The notes: a model not told the origin generated them from the letters alone. Shown: positions 1 to 8,692, numbered from the stretch's first letter. The stretch is 64,000 nt of DNA from Oceanicaulis sp. HTCC2633 (GCF_000152745.1 NZ_CH672428.1:2819425-2883424), one strand, 5' to 3'. Program-made: numbers and translations.

Positions 1-65
1 CCGCCCGTCAGAAGGACGACGATGCCGCCAAGCACCATCAGGCTGAAAAGAAGGATGTCGGGCAT
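1..65 (-). CDS. N-terminal part of a membrane protein, cut by the window edge
   Basis: An ATG at 65 on the minus strand opens a frame reading MPDILLFSLMVLGGIVVLLTG before the left edge cuts it. All visible residues form one hydrophobic helix, so the N-terminus is membrane-embedded. It lies 39 bp downstream of another tiny membrane-protein gene (105-185) on the same strand, which suggests an operon continuing off the window. The ribosome site is weak (CAGG about 9 bp upstream). The full length is unknown, so it may be a mini-protein or the start of a larger transporter. No family recognised. Confidence 0.4.
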   Translation of the reverse strand, partial: MPDILLFSLMVLGGIVVLLTG

Positions 66-104
66 GAGGACCTGCGTCTGTGGCGGGCTAGGCCCGCGAG
101 CGCC

Positions 105-185
105 CTAGTCCAGACGCTTGTTGTCGATCAGGTTCAGAATGCCGAAAATGCCGACTGCGAGGCCGAGAGCGACAAGAGCTGCCAT
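105..185 (-). CDS. 26-aa single-helix membrane mini-protein
   Basis: A 26-codon frame encodes MAALVALGLAVGIFGILNLI followed by DNKRLD and TAG. One hydrophobic helix spans nearly the whole peptide and the charged tail would be cytoplasmic, as in accessory subunits of membrane complexes such as CydX or KdpF. It is not a recognised member of either. The start is supported by AGGAAGGA 8 bp upstream of the ATG. Its neighbour at 1-65 on the same strand is probably co-transcribed. The role is not known; a small subunit of a membrane enzyme encoded left of the window is an inference. Confidence 0.5.
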   Translation of the reverse strand: MAALVALGLAVGIFGILNLIDNKRLD

Positions 186-351
186 GGGACGGGTCCTTCC
201 TGAGTGTCTGAGCGGGCGCGCACTGCGCCAACGCCTGCGATATAGCGTGATGCGAGGCCGAGAGAAAGACTGATGGCTTCAAGTTCACCAGTCATTGACA
301 CCCTTAAGTCAAGGTTGCACACCAGCCCTAACCCGTGTGGGGAACCGCAAG

Positions 352-3300
352 ATGGCACGAGACATGACATCCGATGCTAGAAGTCGCCAGCTTCTGGAAG
401 CGATTTCGGATGTCCAGTCCATCTATATCGGGGGCGAGGAATCCGCATACGCCTCGTTCAACAGGCTGCTGGCCATTCTGCTCGACATCACGGAGTCCGG
501 ATACGGGTTCGTGGGCGAGGTCGTCGGCGAGGGCGACGGGGTCAATCCCTGGCTGCGCACCTGGGCGATGACCGATATCAGCTGGGACGCGCAATCTCGG
601 GCGCTCTATGAGCAATCGGGACAGGAAGGCGTGATGGAGTTCGTCAATACCGAGCTGATCTTCGCCTCGGTGCTGAATTCCCACAAGCCGGTCATTGCAA
701 ACGCGCCCGACCTCAAGGTGAACCTGCCCCCTGGCCATCCGGCCATGACAGCCTTCATGGCCCTGCCCATGATGAACGGGGACGAGCTGCTGGGGATCGC
801 CGGCGTGGCCAACCGCAAGGGCGGGTATGACGCCGAGCTGGCCGAATTCCTCACCCCCCTGACCAACACGATCGGGGCCTTCATCAAGGCCCGGCGTCTG
901 GATGAGGCGGCCCGCCAGACCCAGGCGCGGCTCGAGCACTCGGAATCGCGCTATGCGCTGGCGATCTCGGGCACGGGCGCGGGCATCTGGGAATGGAACG
1001 CGGATGAGGAGACGCTCTACTGGTCAGAGCGCCTGCTCGAAATCATGGGGCTTCCGGAAAGCTATCAGCCGCCCACCTCGAAATCGGGTCTCGATTTCAT
1101 GCATCCGGGTGATCGTGAGCGCTATCAGACGGCGATCTGGCGTCATCTGGAGGATGGCACCCCCTTGCGCGAGCGCTTGCGGGTGCGCCACGCCGACGGA
1201 CACTGGATCTATGTGGAATCCCATGGCCAGGCTGAGCAGGTTGAACCCGGCGCCCCCCGGCGCATGGTCGGCACCCTGGTCGATGTCAGCGAGATCGCCG
1301 ATGCGGAATCGCGGGCGCTCAAGGCGCGTCTGACCGCCGAAGTGGCCATCACCAGCGCGAACATGGGCCGCTGGTGGTATTCGGTCGAAGACTCGGTGAT
1401 CTATCTCGACAGCCGGTTCGCCGCCTTGCTCGGCCGTCCTGATCTGGTCGACAAGCCCTTCCCCTGGGCGGACATGTTGATGCTGATGGTGCCCGAGGAT
1501 CGCGACAATGTTTCCCGCACCCTTGAGAACACCCTCAAGTCCGAGGATGGGCGCATCACGCTGGCGCACCGCATCATCCGCCCGGATGGCGAAGTGGTCT
1601 GGCTGCAGGTGGACGGAGCCGTCATTCGTCGCGACGAGACCGGCGCCCCCCCGGGAAATGACTGGTATCGCGGCGGACCAGACTCCGTTGCGCAAGGCCG
1701 AGCAGGAAGCCAACGAACATCGCCGGTTATACGAGCTGGCGATCAAGGGCTCCGACCTCACGGTTTTCGATCTCGACTTCAAGACCGACCAGCTCTTTGC
1801 CTCGCCCGGCTATTACCAGATGACGGGCAATCCCCAGCCCTCGAGCGTGCGCCGGATATCGGACTTCCTGGCCGCCGTGCATCCGGATGATCTGGCGGCG
1901 GTCCAGAAGACCCTGCGCGAGCCGGAGGTCAAACCCGGCGATCCCGGTCCCCACAAGCAGAATCTGGTGTTCCGCCTCCAGCACCGGGAGGGCCATTATC
2001 TCTGGGTGGAGGGGGTGGGCGAAGTCCTGTGCGATGCGGACGGACGCCCGGAACGGATTTCGGGCACGCTGCGCAATATCACGGACAAGCTGAGGATCGA
2101 GCAGGAAGCCCGTCAGGCGGGCATGCGCGCCCAGATGGCGCTGCGTGTGGCGGGGCTGGGCGTCTGGGACCTGGATTCCGAAAGCGGGCTTCTGAGGCTG
2201 GACGCCACGCTGGCGGATATACTGGGCAGGCCTGAACTGGCCTATCAGGAGATCAGCACGGAAACCCTGATCGCGTTTGCGCACCCCGAGCACCTGTCCG
2301 AGGTGCGGGAGATGTCCGAGGCCCTGCTGCGCGGCGATCACGAGCAGACGAACCTGGAACACATGATCATCAATGGCCGCGGCGAAACGGTCTGGATCAA
2401 GGTCTATATCCGGATCGTCGACCGGGATCACAATGATCTGCCCATTCGCATGATCGGGATTGTCGAGGATCTCACCCAGCACAAACGCGCCGAAGATACG
2501 CTGAAGGCGGCCCTCGCTCACGCCGAGGCGGCCAGTGAAGCCAAATCCCAGTTCCTGGCGAATATGAGCCATGAAATCCGAACGCCGCTGAATGGCGTTC
2601 TGGGCATTGCGCAATTGCTGGCGTTGACCGACCTCAACGACCGCCAGAAGGAGTTTGTCCAGACGATCCGGTCCTCGGGCCGGGCCCTGCTGTCGATCAT
2701 CGAGGATATTCTGGACCTGTCCAAGATCGAGGCGGGCAAGCTCAAGCTCGTTCAGCGCCCCGTGCGCCCTTCCGACGTCATTGAGGAGACGGTGCAGGCG
2801 CATGCGCCCGACGCCGAGCGCAAGGCCTTGCCGTTGCGGCTCTCCCAGGCGCCGGAATTGTCGCGTGTGGCGATGGTGGACGCCAATCGGGTCCGCCAGA
2901 TTCTCAGCAACCTTCTGGGCAACGCCATCAAGTTCACCGAAACCGGAGAAGTTCGGGTGGACGCGCTCTGGACCGAGACGGGCCGCATCCGGGTCGAGGT
3001 TCATGATACCGGGCCCGGAATGAGCGAAACCGTCCAGAAACGGGTCTTCGGGCGCTTTGAACAGGCGGACATGTCCCATTCGCGCAGCCATGAAGGCTCG
3101 GGTCTGGGCCTCGCCATCGCGCGCGAACTGGTGGTCTTGATGGGCGGCCAGATCGGGGTCCACTCCCGTCCGGGGCAGGGGGCGTGCTTCTGGTTCGAAT
3201 TCCCGGCCCGGCCGGCCGATCTTGATGACGAGCCCCAGGAAACGGCGCAGTCCAGATTGCGCTATACGCCGGAAGCGCCGGCCCGGGACAAGCGCGTGCT

Positions 3301-3694
3301 GGTGGTTGACGATCAGAAGGTCAATCGCGATGTCACCGCCGAGATGGTGCGCCAGGGCGGGTATGAACCTGTGGTGGCGGCCAGCGGCGGAGAGGCGCTG
3401 GAATTGCTCCAGGCCGAACCCTTTGACGCCGTCCTGATGGACCTTCACATGCCCGGCATGGGCGGAGAGGAGGCGATCCGGCGCATTCGCGCCGGCGAGG
3501 CGGGCGCCGCCGCCATTCCGATCTATGTGGTCAGCGCCGACGCCACCGTGGAAACACGTTCGCGGGTCCAGTCACTGGATGTGGAGGGGTATTTCAGCAA
3601 GCCTGTGGAGTTGCAGGCCATCGTGAACGCGCTGAACGGATTGAATTCGGGCGTGTCCGCACGCGCTCATCCCCCTCAGGGCGCAGAGCATTGA
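352..3694 (+). pseudogene. GAF/multi-PAS hybrid histidine kinase, frameshifted in a C7 tract
   Basis: Two overlapping frames together encode one hybrid sensor kinase of about 1113 residues. The order is GAF domain (about 20-180), four PAS domains (the first near 195-310), HisKA with the phospho-acceptor in FLANMSHEIRTPLNG (about H740), HATPase with NLLGNAIKF, DTGPGM and GSGLGLAI, and a receiver domain with the acceptor Asp in VLMDLHMPG (about D1030) and a SKPV lysine. The first frame leaves homology just after VIRRDETGAP, at seven C residues (1646-1652). Removing one C gives the smooth reading GAPREMTGIAADQTPLRKAE. No transmembrane helix is visible, so the sensor would be cytoplasmic. The start chosen is ATG 352; an upstream TTG at 295 lacks support. 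The indel could be real, a phase-variable tract or a sequencing error. Confidence 0.8.
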
Positions 3695-3751
3695 CGCTTG
3701 AGAGTGGAACCAATCGCCCTAGCTGACGTTATCAAAGCTAAAGGAGGCGAT

Positions 3752-3883
3752 ATGACCATTCGAGCAGAAAAAACCGAAGCACGCCAAGGTGAGCGCCGGA
3801 ACTGGCAGGAACATGTCCTCTATGCCTCCTTGGGAGGTGCGGTCATTGCGCTCGCTGTGATTGCGTTTGTCTTCATCATCTAG
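3752..3883 (+). CDS. 43-aa single-pass membrane protein
   Basis: The frame starts at ATG 3752 behind a near-perfect ribosome site, AAAGGAGGCGAT. It encodes a charged, probably cytoplasmic N-terminal half (MTIRAEKTEARQGERRNWQE) and one hydrophobic helix (LYASLGGAVIALAVIAFVFI) that ends the protein. It follows the hybrid kinase gene by 57 bp. No family was recognised. It resembles in size the small alphaproteobacterial cytochrome oxidase subunit IV proteins but lacks their conserved residues, so no function is assigned. Confidence 0.6.
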   Translation: MTIRAEKTEARQGERRNWQEHVLYASLGGAVIALAVIAFVFII

Positions 3884-4071
3884 GGTTTGATCTCTGGTAT
3901 ATTGAAGCTGGTCTGGCGCCGACAGGCATCCGTCAAGGGGCCTGCGTCGCCGCATCCGGTCCGGAAAGGTCAATAAAATCCTAAAATGGACTGCGCGTCG
4001 CCAATTCCGGTGCTAGGGTCCCGAGGCGTCGCCCGTGGGGAGGCTGACGCCCTGGTTTGAGGGAGGCCGAG

Positions 4072-4374
4072 ATGGGCCTGATCTTTGCGCGTGCGACCAA
4101 CGCCACTTTCACGATTTTCCTGTCCTTCGTGCTGTCCTACATCATGCTGATCAGCATGGGCATTCTCTGGCCGGAAGGTCTCGACTGGCTGGTGCAGCGC
4201 GCCAAGGACTTCGAGGCTTTGATCCTGCGGCCCGACATTCCGGTGCGCTACAAGGTCTGGATGGATCTGCTGATCGAGGAGGGCGCCATCCTGCTGCTCT
4301 TCTTCACTCTGATTGCGCGGATCATTGTCGCCCTGGTCGGCAGTGCGATCTCGGCGCCGTTCAAGAAGCATTAG
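4072..4374 (+). CDS. Hypothetical two-helix inner-membrane protein
   Basis: A 100-residue protein starting at ATG 4072, preceded by GGGAGG at good spacing (a TTG 15 bp upstream is in frame but less likely). Two hydrophobic helices are visible, around TIFLSFVLSYIMLISMGIL and AILLLFFTLIARIIVALVG. They are separated by a charged linker of about 40 residues. It ends 62 bp before the response regulator gene, on the same strand, so it may share a transcript with the two-component pair. No family recognised; an accessory membrane role is conjecture. Confidence 0.65.
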   Translation: MGLIFARATNATFTIFLSFVLSYIMLISMGILWPEGLDWLVQRAKDFEALILRPDIPVRYKVWMDLLIEEGAILLLFFTLIARIIVALVGSAISAPFKKH

Positions 4375-4436
4375 CGGACGTTTCAGACGCACTTGAGCAA
4401 CTGGTCAAAGCGGGCGGATTTGGGCACTCTTCGCCC

Positions 4437-5147
4437 ATGATCGACCCGCGCGCCGCCCATATCCTTGTCGTTGATGATGATGACCGCATTCGCGATCTTC
4501 TGACGAAGTTCCTGCGCGCGCGGGGTTTGCGCGTCACCTCCGCCAGCGACGGCAAGAAAGCGCTCTCGTTGCTGGCGCAGATGCGCTTTGACCTGATCAT
4601 CCTCGACGTGATGATGCCGGGCGCGGACGGATTTGAAGTCACCGAAACCGTGCGCCAGACCGACGCCACGCCCATCCTCCTGCTGACCGCGCGCGGCGAG
4701 CCCGAAGATCGCATCAAGGGGCTCAGCCTCGGGGCGGACGATTATCTCGCCAAACCGTTCGAGCCTGAGGAGCTGGTGCTGCGCGTGCAGGCGATCCTGC
4801 GCCGCGCCCTGCCGCAGACCCGCGGGCCGTCGGCTGTCGCCTTCGGGCCCTGGCGGTTCGAGATCGAAAGCGGGCAATTGAGCGAAGACGGCAAGTCCGT
4901 GCGTCTGACCGGTGGTGAGACCGCACTTCTGGCCGCACTGGCCAAATCCAATGGCGAGGCGGTGTCGCGGCAGTCGCTGTCCGAGCAGGCCGCCAATGGC
5001 GCGGGCGAGCGGGCGGTGGACGTGCAGATCACCCGCCTCAGACGCAAGATCGAACTGGACCCCAAGGCCCCGCTCTATATCCAGACCGTGCGGGGGTCGG
5101 GCTACAAGCTGGTGGCGGATCCGGTCTACGACGTTGCTGAAGGCTAA
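4437..5147 (+). CDS. OmpR/PhoB-family response regulator
   Basis: A 236-residue two-domain transcription regulator. The N-terminal receiver (about 1-120) has the acidic pocket VVDDDD, phospho-acceptor D57 in LIILDVMMPG, the conserved T in LLLTARG and the K in LAKPFEP. The C-terminal winged helix (about 135-230) carries VDVQITRLRRKIE and IQTVRGSGYKL, diagnostic of the OmpR class. It is followed after only 6 bp by its cognate kinase gene, so the two form an operon. The order and the kinase N-terminus resemble alphaproteobacterial OmpR/EnvZ-like (PetR/PetP-type) pairs. The signal and regulon cannot be read from sequence. Confidence 0.9.
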   Translation: MIDPRAAHILVVDDDDRIRDLLTKFLRARGLRVTSASDGKKALSLLAQMRFDLIILDVMMPGADGFEVTETVRQTDATPILLLTARGEPEDRIKGLSLGADDYLAKPFEPEELVLRVQAILRRALPQTRGPSAVAFGPWRFEIESGQLSEDGKSVRLTGGETALLAALAKSNGEAVSRQSLSEQAANGAGERAVDVQITRLRRKIELDPKAPLYIQTVRGSGYKLVADPVYDVAEG

Positions 5148-5153
5148 GGCTGG

Positions 5154-6467
5154 ATGCGCTTCTCCATCAAACCCTATCTGCCCAAGGGCCTGTTCGAGCG
5201 CTCGCTGCTGATCATCGTGCTGCCCGTGGCGCTGATGCAGGGGGCTGTGACCTGGGCCTTCTTTGACCAGCACTGGCAGACCACGACGGCGCGCCTGAGT
5301 GAAAGCGTCGCCGGGGAGGTGGCGCTGGTGGTCGCGCTTTATGAACGCGAAGGCCCTGAACAGTTCGACGCGCTGGCGAATCTCGCCTTCGCCACCACCG
5401 ATCTCAGCGTCGAGTTTCGCGAGGGAGATGCGCTCCCCACCACCCGCCGCACGGCGTTTTTCCGCGCGCTGGACCGGACGCTCAGAAGCGCGCTGGGCGA
5501 TGAGCTGAACCACGCCTTCTGGTTCGACACCACGCGCTATCCCTCCTATGTCGACATCCGCGTGCAGGTGGATGGCGGTGTCCTGCGCTTCATCGCCGTG
5601 CGCGACCGGGTGTTCGCCACCACCGGGCATATCTTCCTGATCTGGCTGTTCCTCGCGACAGGCCTTCTGCTCACCGTCGCCATCCTGTTCATCCGCAATC
5701 AGGTCAAACCGATCCGCCAGCTCGCCGAGGCCGCCGAAGCCTTCGGTCGGGGTCAGGATGTGGAGCGATTCAAGCCCGCCGGCGCGCGCGAAGTGCGCCG
5801 CGCCAGCGCCGCCTTCCTCGACATGCGCGGCCGGCTCAAGCGCCATATCGAACAGCGCACGCAATTGCTCGCGGGCGTCAGCCATGACCTCAGAACCCCG
5901 CTCACCCGCCTGCGCCTCCAGCTCGCCCTGATGCCGCAAAGCGAGGAGCGGGACGCCGCGCGCCGCGATCTCGCTGACATGGAGGCCGCGCTCGAGGAAT
6001 ATCTCGCCTTCGCCCGCGGTCAGGCGGGGGAGGAGCCCGAAAGCCTCGACCTCACCGCCCTGTGCGAGACGCTGGCGGATGACGCCGCGCGCGAGGGCGT
6101 GGATCTGCGGCTCGAGGTGGAGGACGGGCTCATCGTGCAGGCGCGCGAGAGCGCCCTGAAACGCGCGCTCGCCAATCTCGTCTCCAATGCGGCCGCCCAT
6201 GCCGAAGACGTGCTCTTGAGCGCGCGCCGCAATGGCTCGCGGCTTGAAATTCTCATCGATGATAACGGTCCTGGCATCCCCGCCGACCAGCGCGAGGACG
6301 CCTTCAAGCCCTTCTCGCGCCTCGACGAAAGCCGCAACGCCAACCGCAAGGGCGTCGGCCTCGGCCTCGCTATCGCCCGCGACACGCTGCGCGCCCATGG
6401 CGGCGAATTGCGGCTCGAGGACTCCCCGCTCGGCGGTCTGCGTGCGCGGGTGAGTTTGCCGGCGTAG
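5154..6467 (+). CDS. EnvZ-like membrane sensor histidine kinase
   Basis: A 437-residue kinase partner of the regulator just upstream. TM1 is about 18-38 (LLIIVLPVALMQGAVTWAFF), then a periplasmic sensor of about 120 residues, then TM2 (FLIWLFLATGLLLTVAILFI). A HAMP linker follows, then HisKA with phospho-acceptor H244 in LLAGVSHDLRTPLTRLRLQL, and HATPase with NLVSNAAAHA, DDNGPGIP and GVGLGLAIARD. The opening residues, with SLLIIVLPVALMQ and an FFDQHW segment, match the alphaproteobacterial EnvZ-like group. The stop lies directly before a palindromic repeat at 6476, which could serve as terminator. Confidence 0.9.
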   Translation: MRFSIKPYLPKGLFERSLLIIVLPVALMQGAVTWAFFDQHWQTTTARLSESVAGEVALVVALYEREGPEQFDALANLAFATTDLSVEFREGDALPTTRRTAFFRALDRTLRSALGDELNHAFWFDTTRYPSYVDIRVQVDGGVLRFIAVRDRVFATTGHIFLIWLFLATGLLLTVAILFIRNQVKPIRQLAEAAEAFGRGQDVERFKPAGAREVRRASAAFLDMRGRLKRHIEQRTQLLAGVSHDLRTPLTRLRLQLALMPQSEERDAARRDLADMEAALEEYLAFARGQAGEEPESLDLTALCETLADDAAREGVDLRLEVEDGLIVQARESALKRALANLVSNAAAHAEDVLLSARRNGSRLEILIDDNGPGIPADQREDAFKPFSRLDESRNANRKGVGLGLAIARDTLRAHGGELRLEDSPLGGLRARVSLPA

Positions 6468-6475
6468 GCAGAGCC

Positions 6476-6741
6476 CCTCGGTCCTCGGGCTTGACCCGGG
6501 GACCCATGGGCCTCCGGACCAAGTCCGAAGGCCGAGAGGTCGGGGGCAAGCTCCCAATTCCCCACACCGTCATCCTGACGCAAGTCAGGACCCAGAGAGA
6601 CCAGGGCGCTCCGGGTCCCGGATCAAGTCCGGGATGACGCGGTGGAATCACATGTCATTCACCGCTTCATGCGGTGACCCCATGCCGTGACCTGTCCTCA
6701 GCTCAACCGGAATGGATCCCCCGCACAAGGCGGGGGATGAC
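6476..6741. repeat. Three adjacent palindromic repeat units (types A, F, D)
   Basis: The gap after the kinase gene is filled by three imperfect inverted-repeat units of 60-90 bp. Type A is 6476-6539, with ends CCTCGGTCCTCGGGC and CCGAAGGCCGAGAGG. Type F is 6569-6638, running from GTCATCCTGAC to GTCCGGGATGAC. Type D is 6654-6741, running from GTCATTCACCG to CGGGGGATGAC. Each unit is two hairpins joined by a spacer, with outer ends reading GTCAT...ATGAC. Related units recur at 7134-7206, 7478-8304, 53260-53668 and 58330-58426. They look like REP/RPE-type elements or non-autonomous miniature elements; no transposase is nearby. Confidence 0.75.
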
Positions 6742-6764
6742 AGGGGGAGAGGGTGGGCGCAAGC

Positions 6765-7433
6765 TCACCCGCCATGCTCCGGCGGCAGGGGTTTGATGCC
6801 CAGGGCTTCGCGGTGGGCGTCGGTGAACTCTTCGCCCTCTTTCAGCCCGGCCCGCTGGCGCAGATGCGCGGCGAGGCGATCGAGCCGACGATCCATCTCG
6901 TCATAATAGCGGCTGGCGTCCTCCGCCGTCTTCGGCTGCGGCGCGCTCGCGCGCATGCGGTCATAGCGCTCGGCGAGGCGCAACGCCTGCTCGGCCTGTC
7001 GCAGGCGCCCCGCCCCGGTCAAGGCGAGCGCGCGCTGTTTGAGACTGCGCGCCATCTGCCCCCATTGTTCAGCGCTGATCTCGGGGGCGTCTTCGGTCGC
7101 GTCCTTCTCTTCACCCTCTTTCCCATACTGAAACCCCGGCCCTGAGCCGGGGCCTCCCTCCGCGTGTGGCGCCTCATTCTGATGGACGTCCCGGCTCAAG
7201 GCCGGGAATTCAGGTGAGGGAGAGGAGGAGGGCGCGCCACCCCGCCCCGACACGGCCCAGGCCGCCGCTTCCAGATCACAGACGCGAAAGCCATGCGCCT
7301 CGGCCCAGCGATAGATGGTGCTCACCGTCACGCCACAGGCGCGCGCGATCTCGGCGGTCTCCGCCCCCGCCTCCCGCATCGCCCGCGCCCGGGCGATCCT
7401 CGGATCATTGATGTCAGGTGTCCCAGCGCTCAT
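6765..7433 (-). CDS. Helix-turn-helix protein with a repeat-derived insert
   Basis: A 222-residue protein. Residues 1-55 hold a terminase-small-subunit or resolvase-type helix-turn-helix, with AETAEIARACGVTVSTIYRW as its core. The C-terminal half is charged and helical (SLKQRALALTGAGRLRQAEQ and RLDRLAAHLRQRAGLKEGEE). The middle, about residues 76-100, is translated from a palindromic repeat unit (7134-7206). It reads as low-complexity Gly/Pro-rich sequence and keeps the frame open. The first third of the gene is duplicated at 7971-8116. It is probably a DNA-binding protein; a phage-like origin is possible but no other phage genes are near. Confidence 0.65.
   Translation of the reverse strand: MSAGTPDINDPRIARARAMREAGAETAEIARACGVTVSTIYRWAEAHGFRVCDLEAAAWAVSGRGGAPSSSPSPEFPALSRDVHQNEAPHAEGGPGSGPGFQYGKEGEEKDATEDAPEISAEQWGQMARSLKQRALALTGAGRLRQAEQALRLAERYDRMRASAPQPKTAEDASRYYDEMDRRLDRLAAHLRQRAGLKEGEEFTDAHREALGIKPLPPEHGG
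7134..7206. repeat. Palindromic repeat unit inside a coding sequence
   Basis: Two hairpins, CCCCGGCCCTGAGCCGGGG at 7134-7152 and CCCGGCTCAAGGCCGGG at 7190-7206, have the layout of the intergenic repeat units. They match the CCCGGCCTTGAGCCGGG core of type B. They lie wholly inside the helix-turn-helix gene at 6765-7433 and contribute about 24 in-frame codons. This resembles the in-ORF palindromic elements described in Rickettsia. Confidence 0.7.
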
Positions 7434-7477
7434 GCCCTTGACGGTAAGGGGTGAGGGCGGGGTGGTGGATAGCGCTT

Positions 7478-7934
7478 CCCCTCTCCCCCTTGGACAAGGG
7501 GGAGAGGCCGGGTGAGGGGGTGCGCTTCAACCGCGCTGCGCCTCAGGCTTGCCCCGCCACTCACACCTCACCTGTCCTCTCCCCTCAGGAAGGGGAGAGG
7601 GACGCACGGCGTCGGCTCACTATCTCCCTCTTTCCCCGCGAAGGCGGGGACCCAGAGATCATCACGCGCTAGCGCATCCGGCTCTGGGCCCCCGCGTGCG
7701 CGGGGGAAGAGAATAAGTCTCTCCCCCTCGGTCCTCGGGCTTGACCCGGGGACCCAGACCAACCGAGCCGCCGCATGGGCCTCCGGATCAAGTCCGAAGG
7801 CCGAGAGGTTGGGTGTGCTCTTCCAATCTTTCCACCCGTCATCCCGGCCTTGAGCCGGGATCTACTGCAGGCGTCTCAGTGATTAGACCTGAGCGTTTCC
7901 TGCAGATCCCGGCGCGCTGCGCGTCCGGGATGAC
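7478..7934. repeat. Tandem mosaic of repeat units E, C, A and B
   Basis: Four different palindromic units follow one another. Type E is 7478-7602 (hairpins CCTCTCCCCCTTG/CAAGGGGGAGAGG and CCTCTCCCCT/AGGGGAGAGG). Type C is 7626-7711 (CCCCGCGAAGGCGGGG and CCCCCGCGTGCGCGGGGG). Type A is 7726-7808. Type B is 7838-7934 (GTCATCCCGGCCTTGAGC to CGTCCGGGATGAC). No coding sequence is credible here. The stretch links the helix-turn-helix gene to its partial duplicate. Confidence 0.75.
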
Positions 7935-7970
7935 ACAATGGCGGGGCAGGCGGTGCGCTGGCGGCTCAAT

Positions 7971-8116
7971 GTCACGCCGCAGGCGCGCGCGATCTCGGCG
8001 GTCTCCGCCCCCGCCTCCCGCATCGCCCGCGCCCGGACGATCCTCGGATCATTGATGTCAGGTGTCTCAGCGCTCATGCCCTTGACGGTAAGGGGTGAGG
8101 GCGGGGTGGGGGATAG
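7971..8116 (-). pseudogene. Truncated duplicate of the helix-turn-helix gene start
   Basis: The 146 bp at 7971-8116 match 7327-7472 with about four mismatches seen by eye (offset 644 bp). The copy covers the upstream region and the first 36 codons (MSAETPDINDPRIVRARAMR through IARACGVT). The frame then runs into repeat-derived sequence and ends at 7883. The copy lacks the second recognition helix and the entire C-terminal half, so it is a remnant. The break lies close to a type B repeat unit, which suggests repeat-mediated rearrangement. Confidence 0.7.
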
Positions 8117-8140
8117 GGCGGCGTTCTCCGCTTTAAGTCT

Positions 8141-8304
8141 CCCTCTTTCCCCGCGCAGGCGGGGACCCAGAGATCATCAAGCGCTGCGTAACCGGCTCTG
8201 GGCCCCCGCCTGCGCGGGGGAAGAGGAGAGGGAATTCAACCCCAGTCGTCATCCCGGCCTTGAGCCGGGATCTACTGCAGGCGTCTCTGCGATCAGAACG
8301 GGTT
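8141..8304. repeat. Repeat unit C and a half unit B
   Basis: A second type C unit (8141-8226, hairpins CCCCGCGCAGGCGGGG and CCCCCGCCTGCGCGGGGG) is followed by the left half only of a type B unit (8248-8304). That half starts GTCATCCCGGCCTTGAGC and stops after GGCGTCTCTGCGATCAGAAC. The truncation of unit B coincides with the left boundary of the AT-rich island that begins near 8305, so the island may have joined here. Confidence 0.65.
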
Positions 8305-8452
8305 GAGTTAGTTCTATCTGACCTAGAATTGACTTGGGGCTGAGAAAGGAGGCGCTGCTAGATCAAAACGATAAAAATTGATCAAGTACAGGTTGCGGGC
8401 GCGGCTTAACAAAGTGTAAAATAATCACCTTAGCTTTAAAAAAGGAAGGTTT

Positions 8453-8659
8453 ATGGCTCGCTATTACGTAAACAAAAACATCGACGACCACGGGAATCAC
8501 GAGGTTCATGTTCATAGTTGCGCTTGGCTCCCCCTAGAACATAACCGTATATATCTAGGAGATTTTTTAAGCTGCGGCCCTGCAAAGGCTGAAGCAAAAA
8601 AAATCTATTCTACGGCAGATGGTTGTGCGCATTGCTCCCCGAGCTGCCATACAGGCTAA
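8453..8659 (+). CDS. 68-aa Cys/His-rich accessory protein
   Basis: A small soluble protein with no signal peptide or membrane helix, starting at ATG 8453 behind AAAAAAGGAAGG. It has a regular set of possible metal ligands: HEVHVHSCAWLP near the start and GCAHCSPSCH near the end, a likely zinc-binding arrangement. Short proteins with this HxxxC, YLGDF and CxxC-x3-CH pattern are familiar as scattered accessory genes, but no function is known to me. It is AT-rich compared with the flanks and sits at the head of the island that holds the Rex-like pair. It is 122 bp upstream of that pair. Confidence 0.7.
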   Translation: MARYYVNKNIDDHGNHEVHVHSCAWLPLEHNRIYLGDFLSCGPAKAEAKKIYSTADGCAHCSPSCHTG

Positions 8660-8692
8660 TTCATGGGGCTAGATTGTTCTTGAGGGGAAGTG

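Noticed and set aside
1727-3448. Open frame of 573 codons antisense to the hybrid kinase
   Set aside because: Kinase and receiver motifs are unmistakable on the plus strand.
6765-7433. Helix-turn-helix gene considered as a phage or gene-transfer-agent terminase small subunit
   Set aside because: No large terminase, portal or capsid genes are nearby, so only a generic DNA-binding call is kept.
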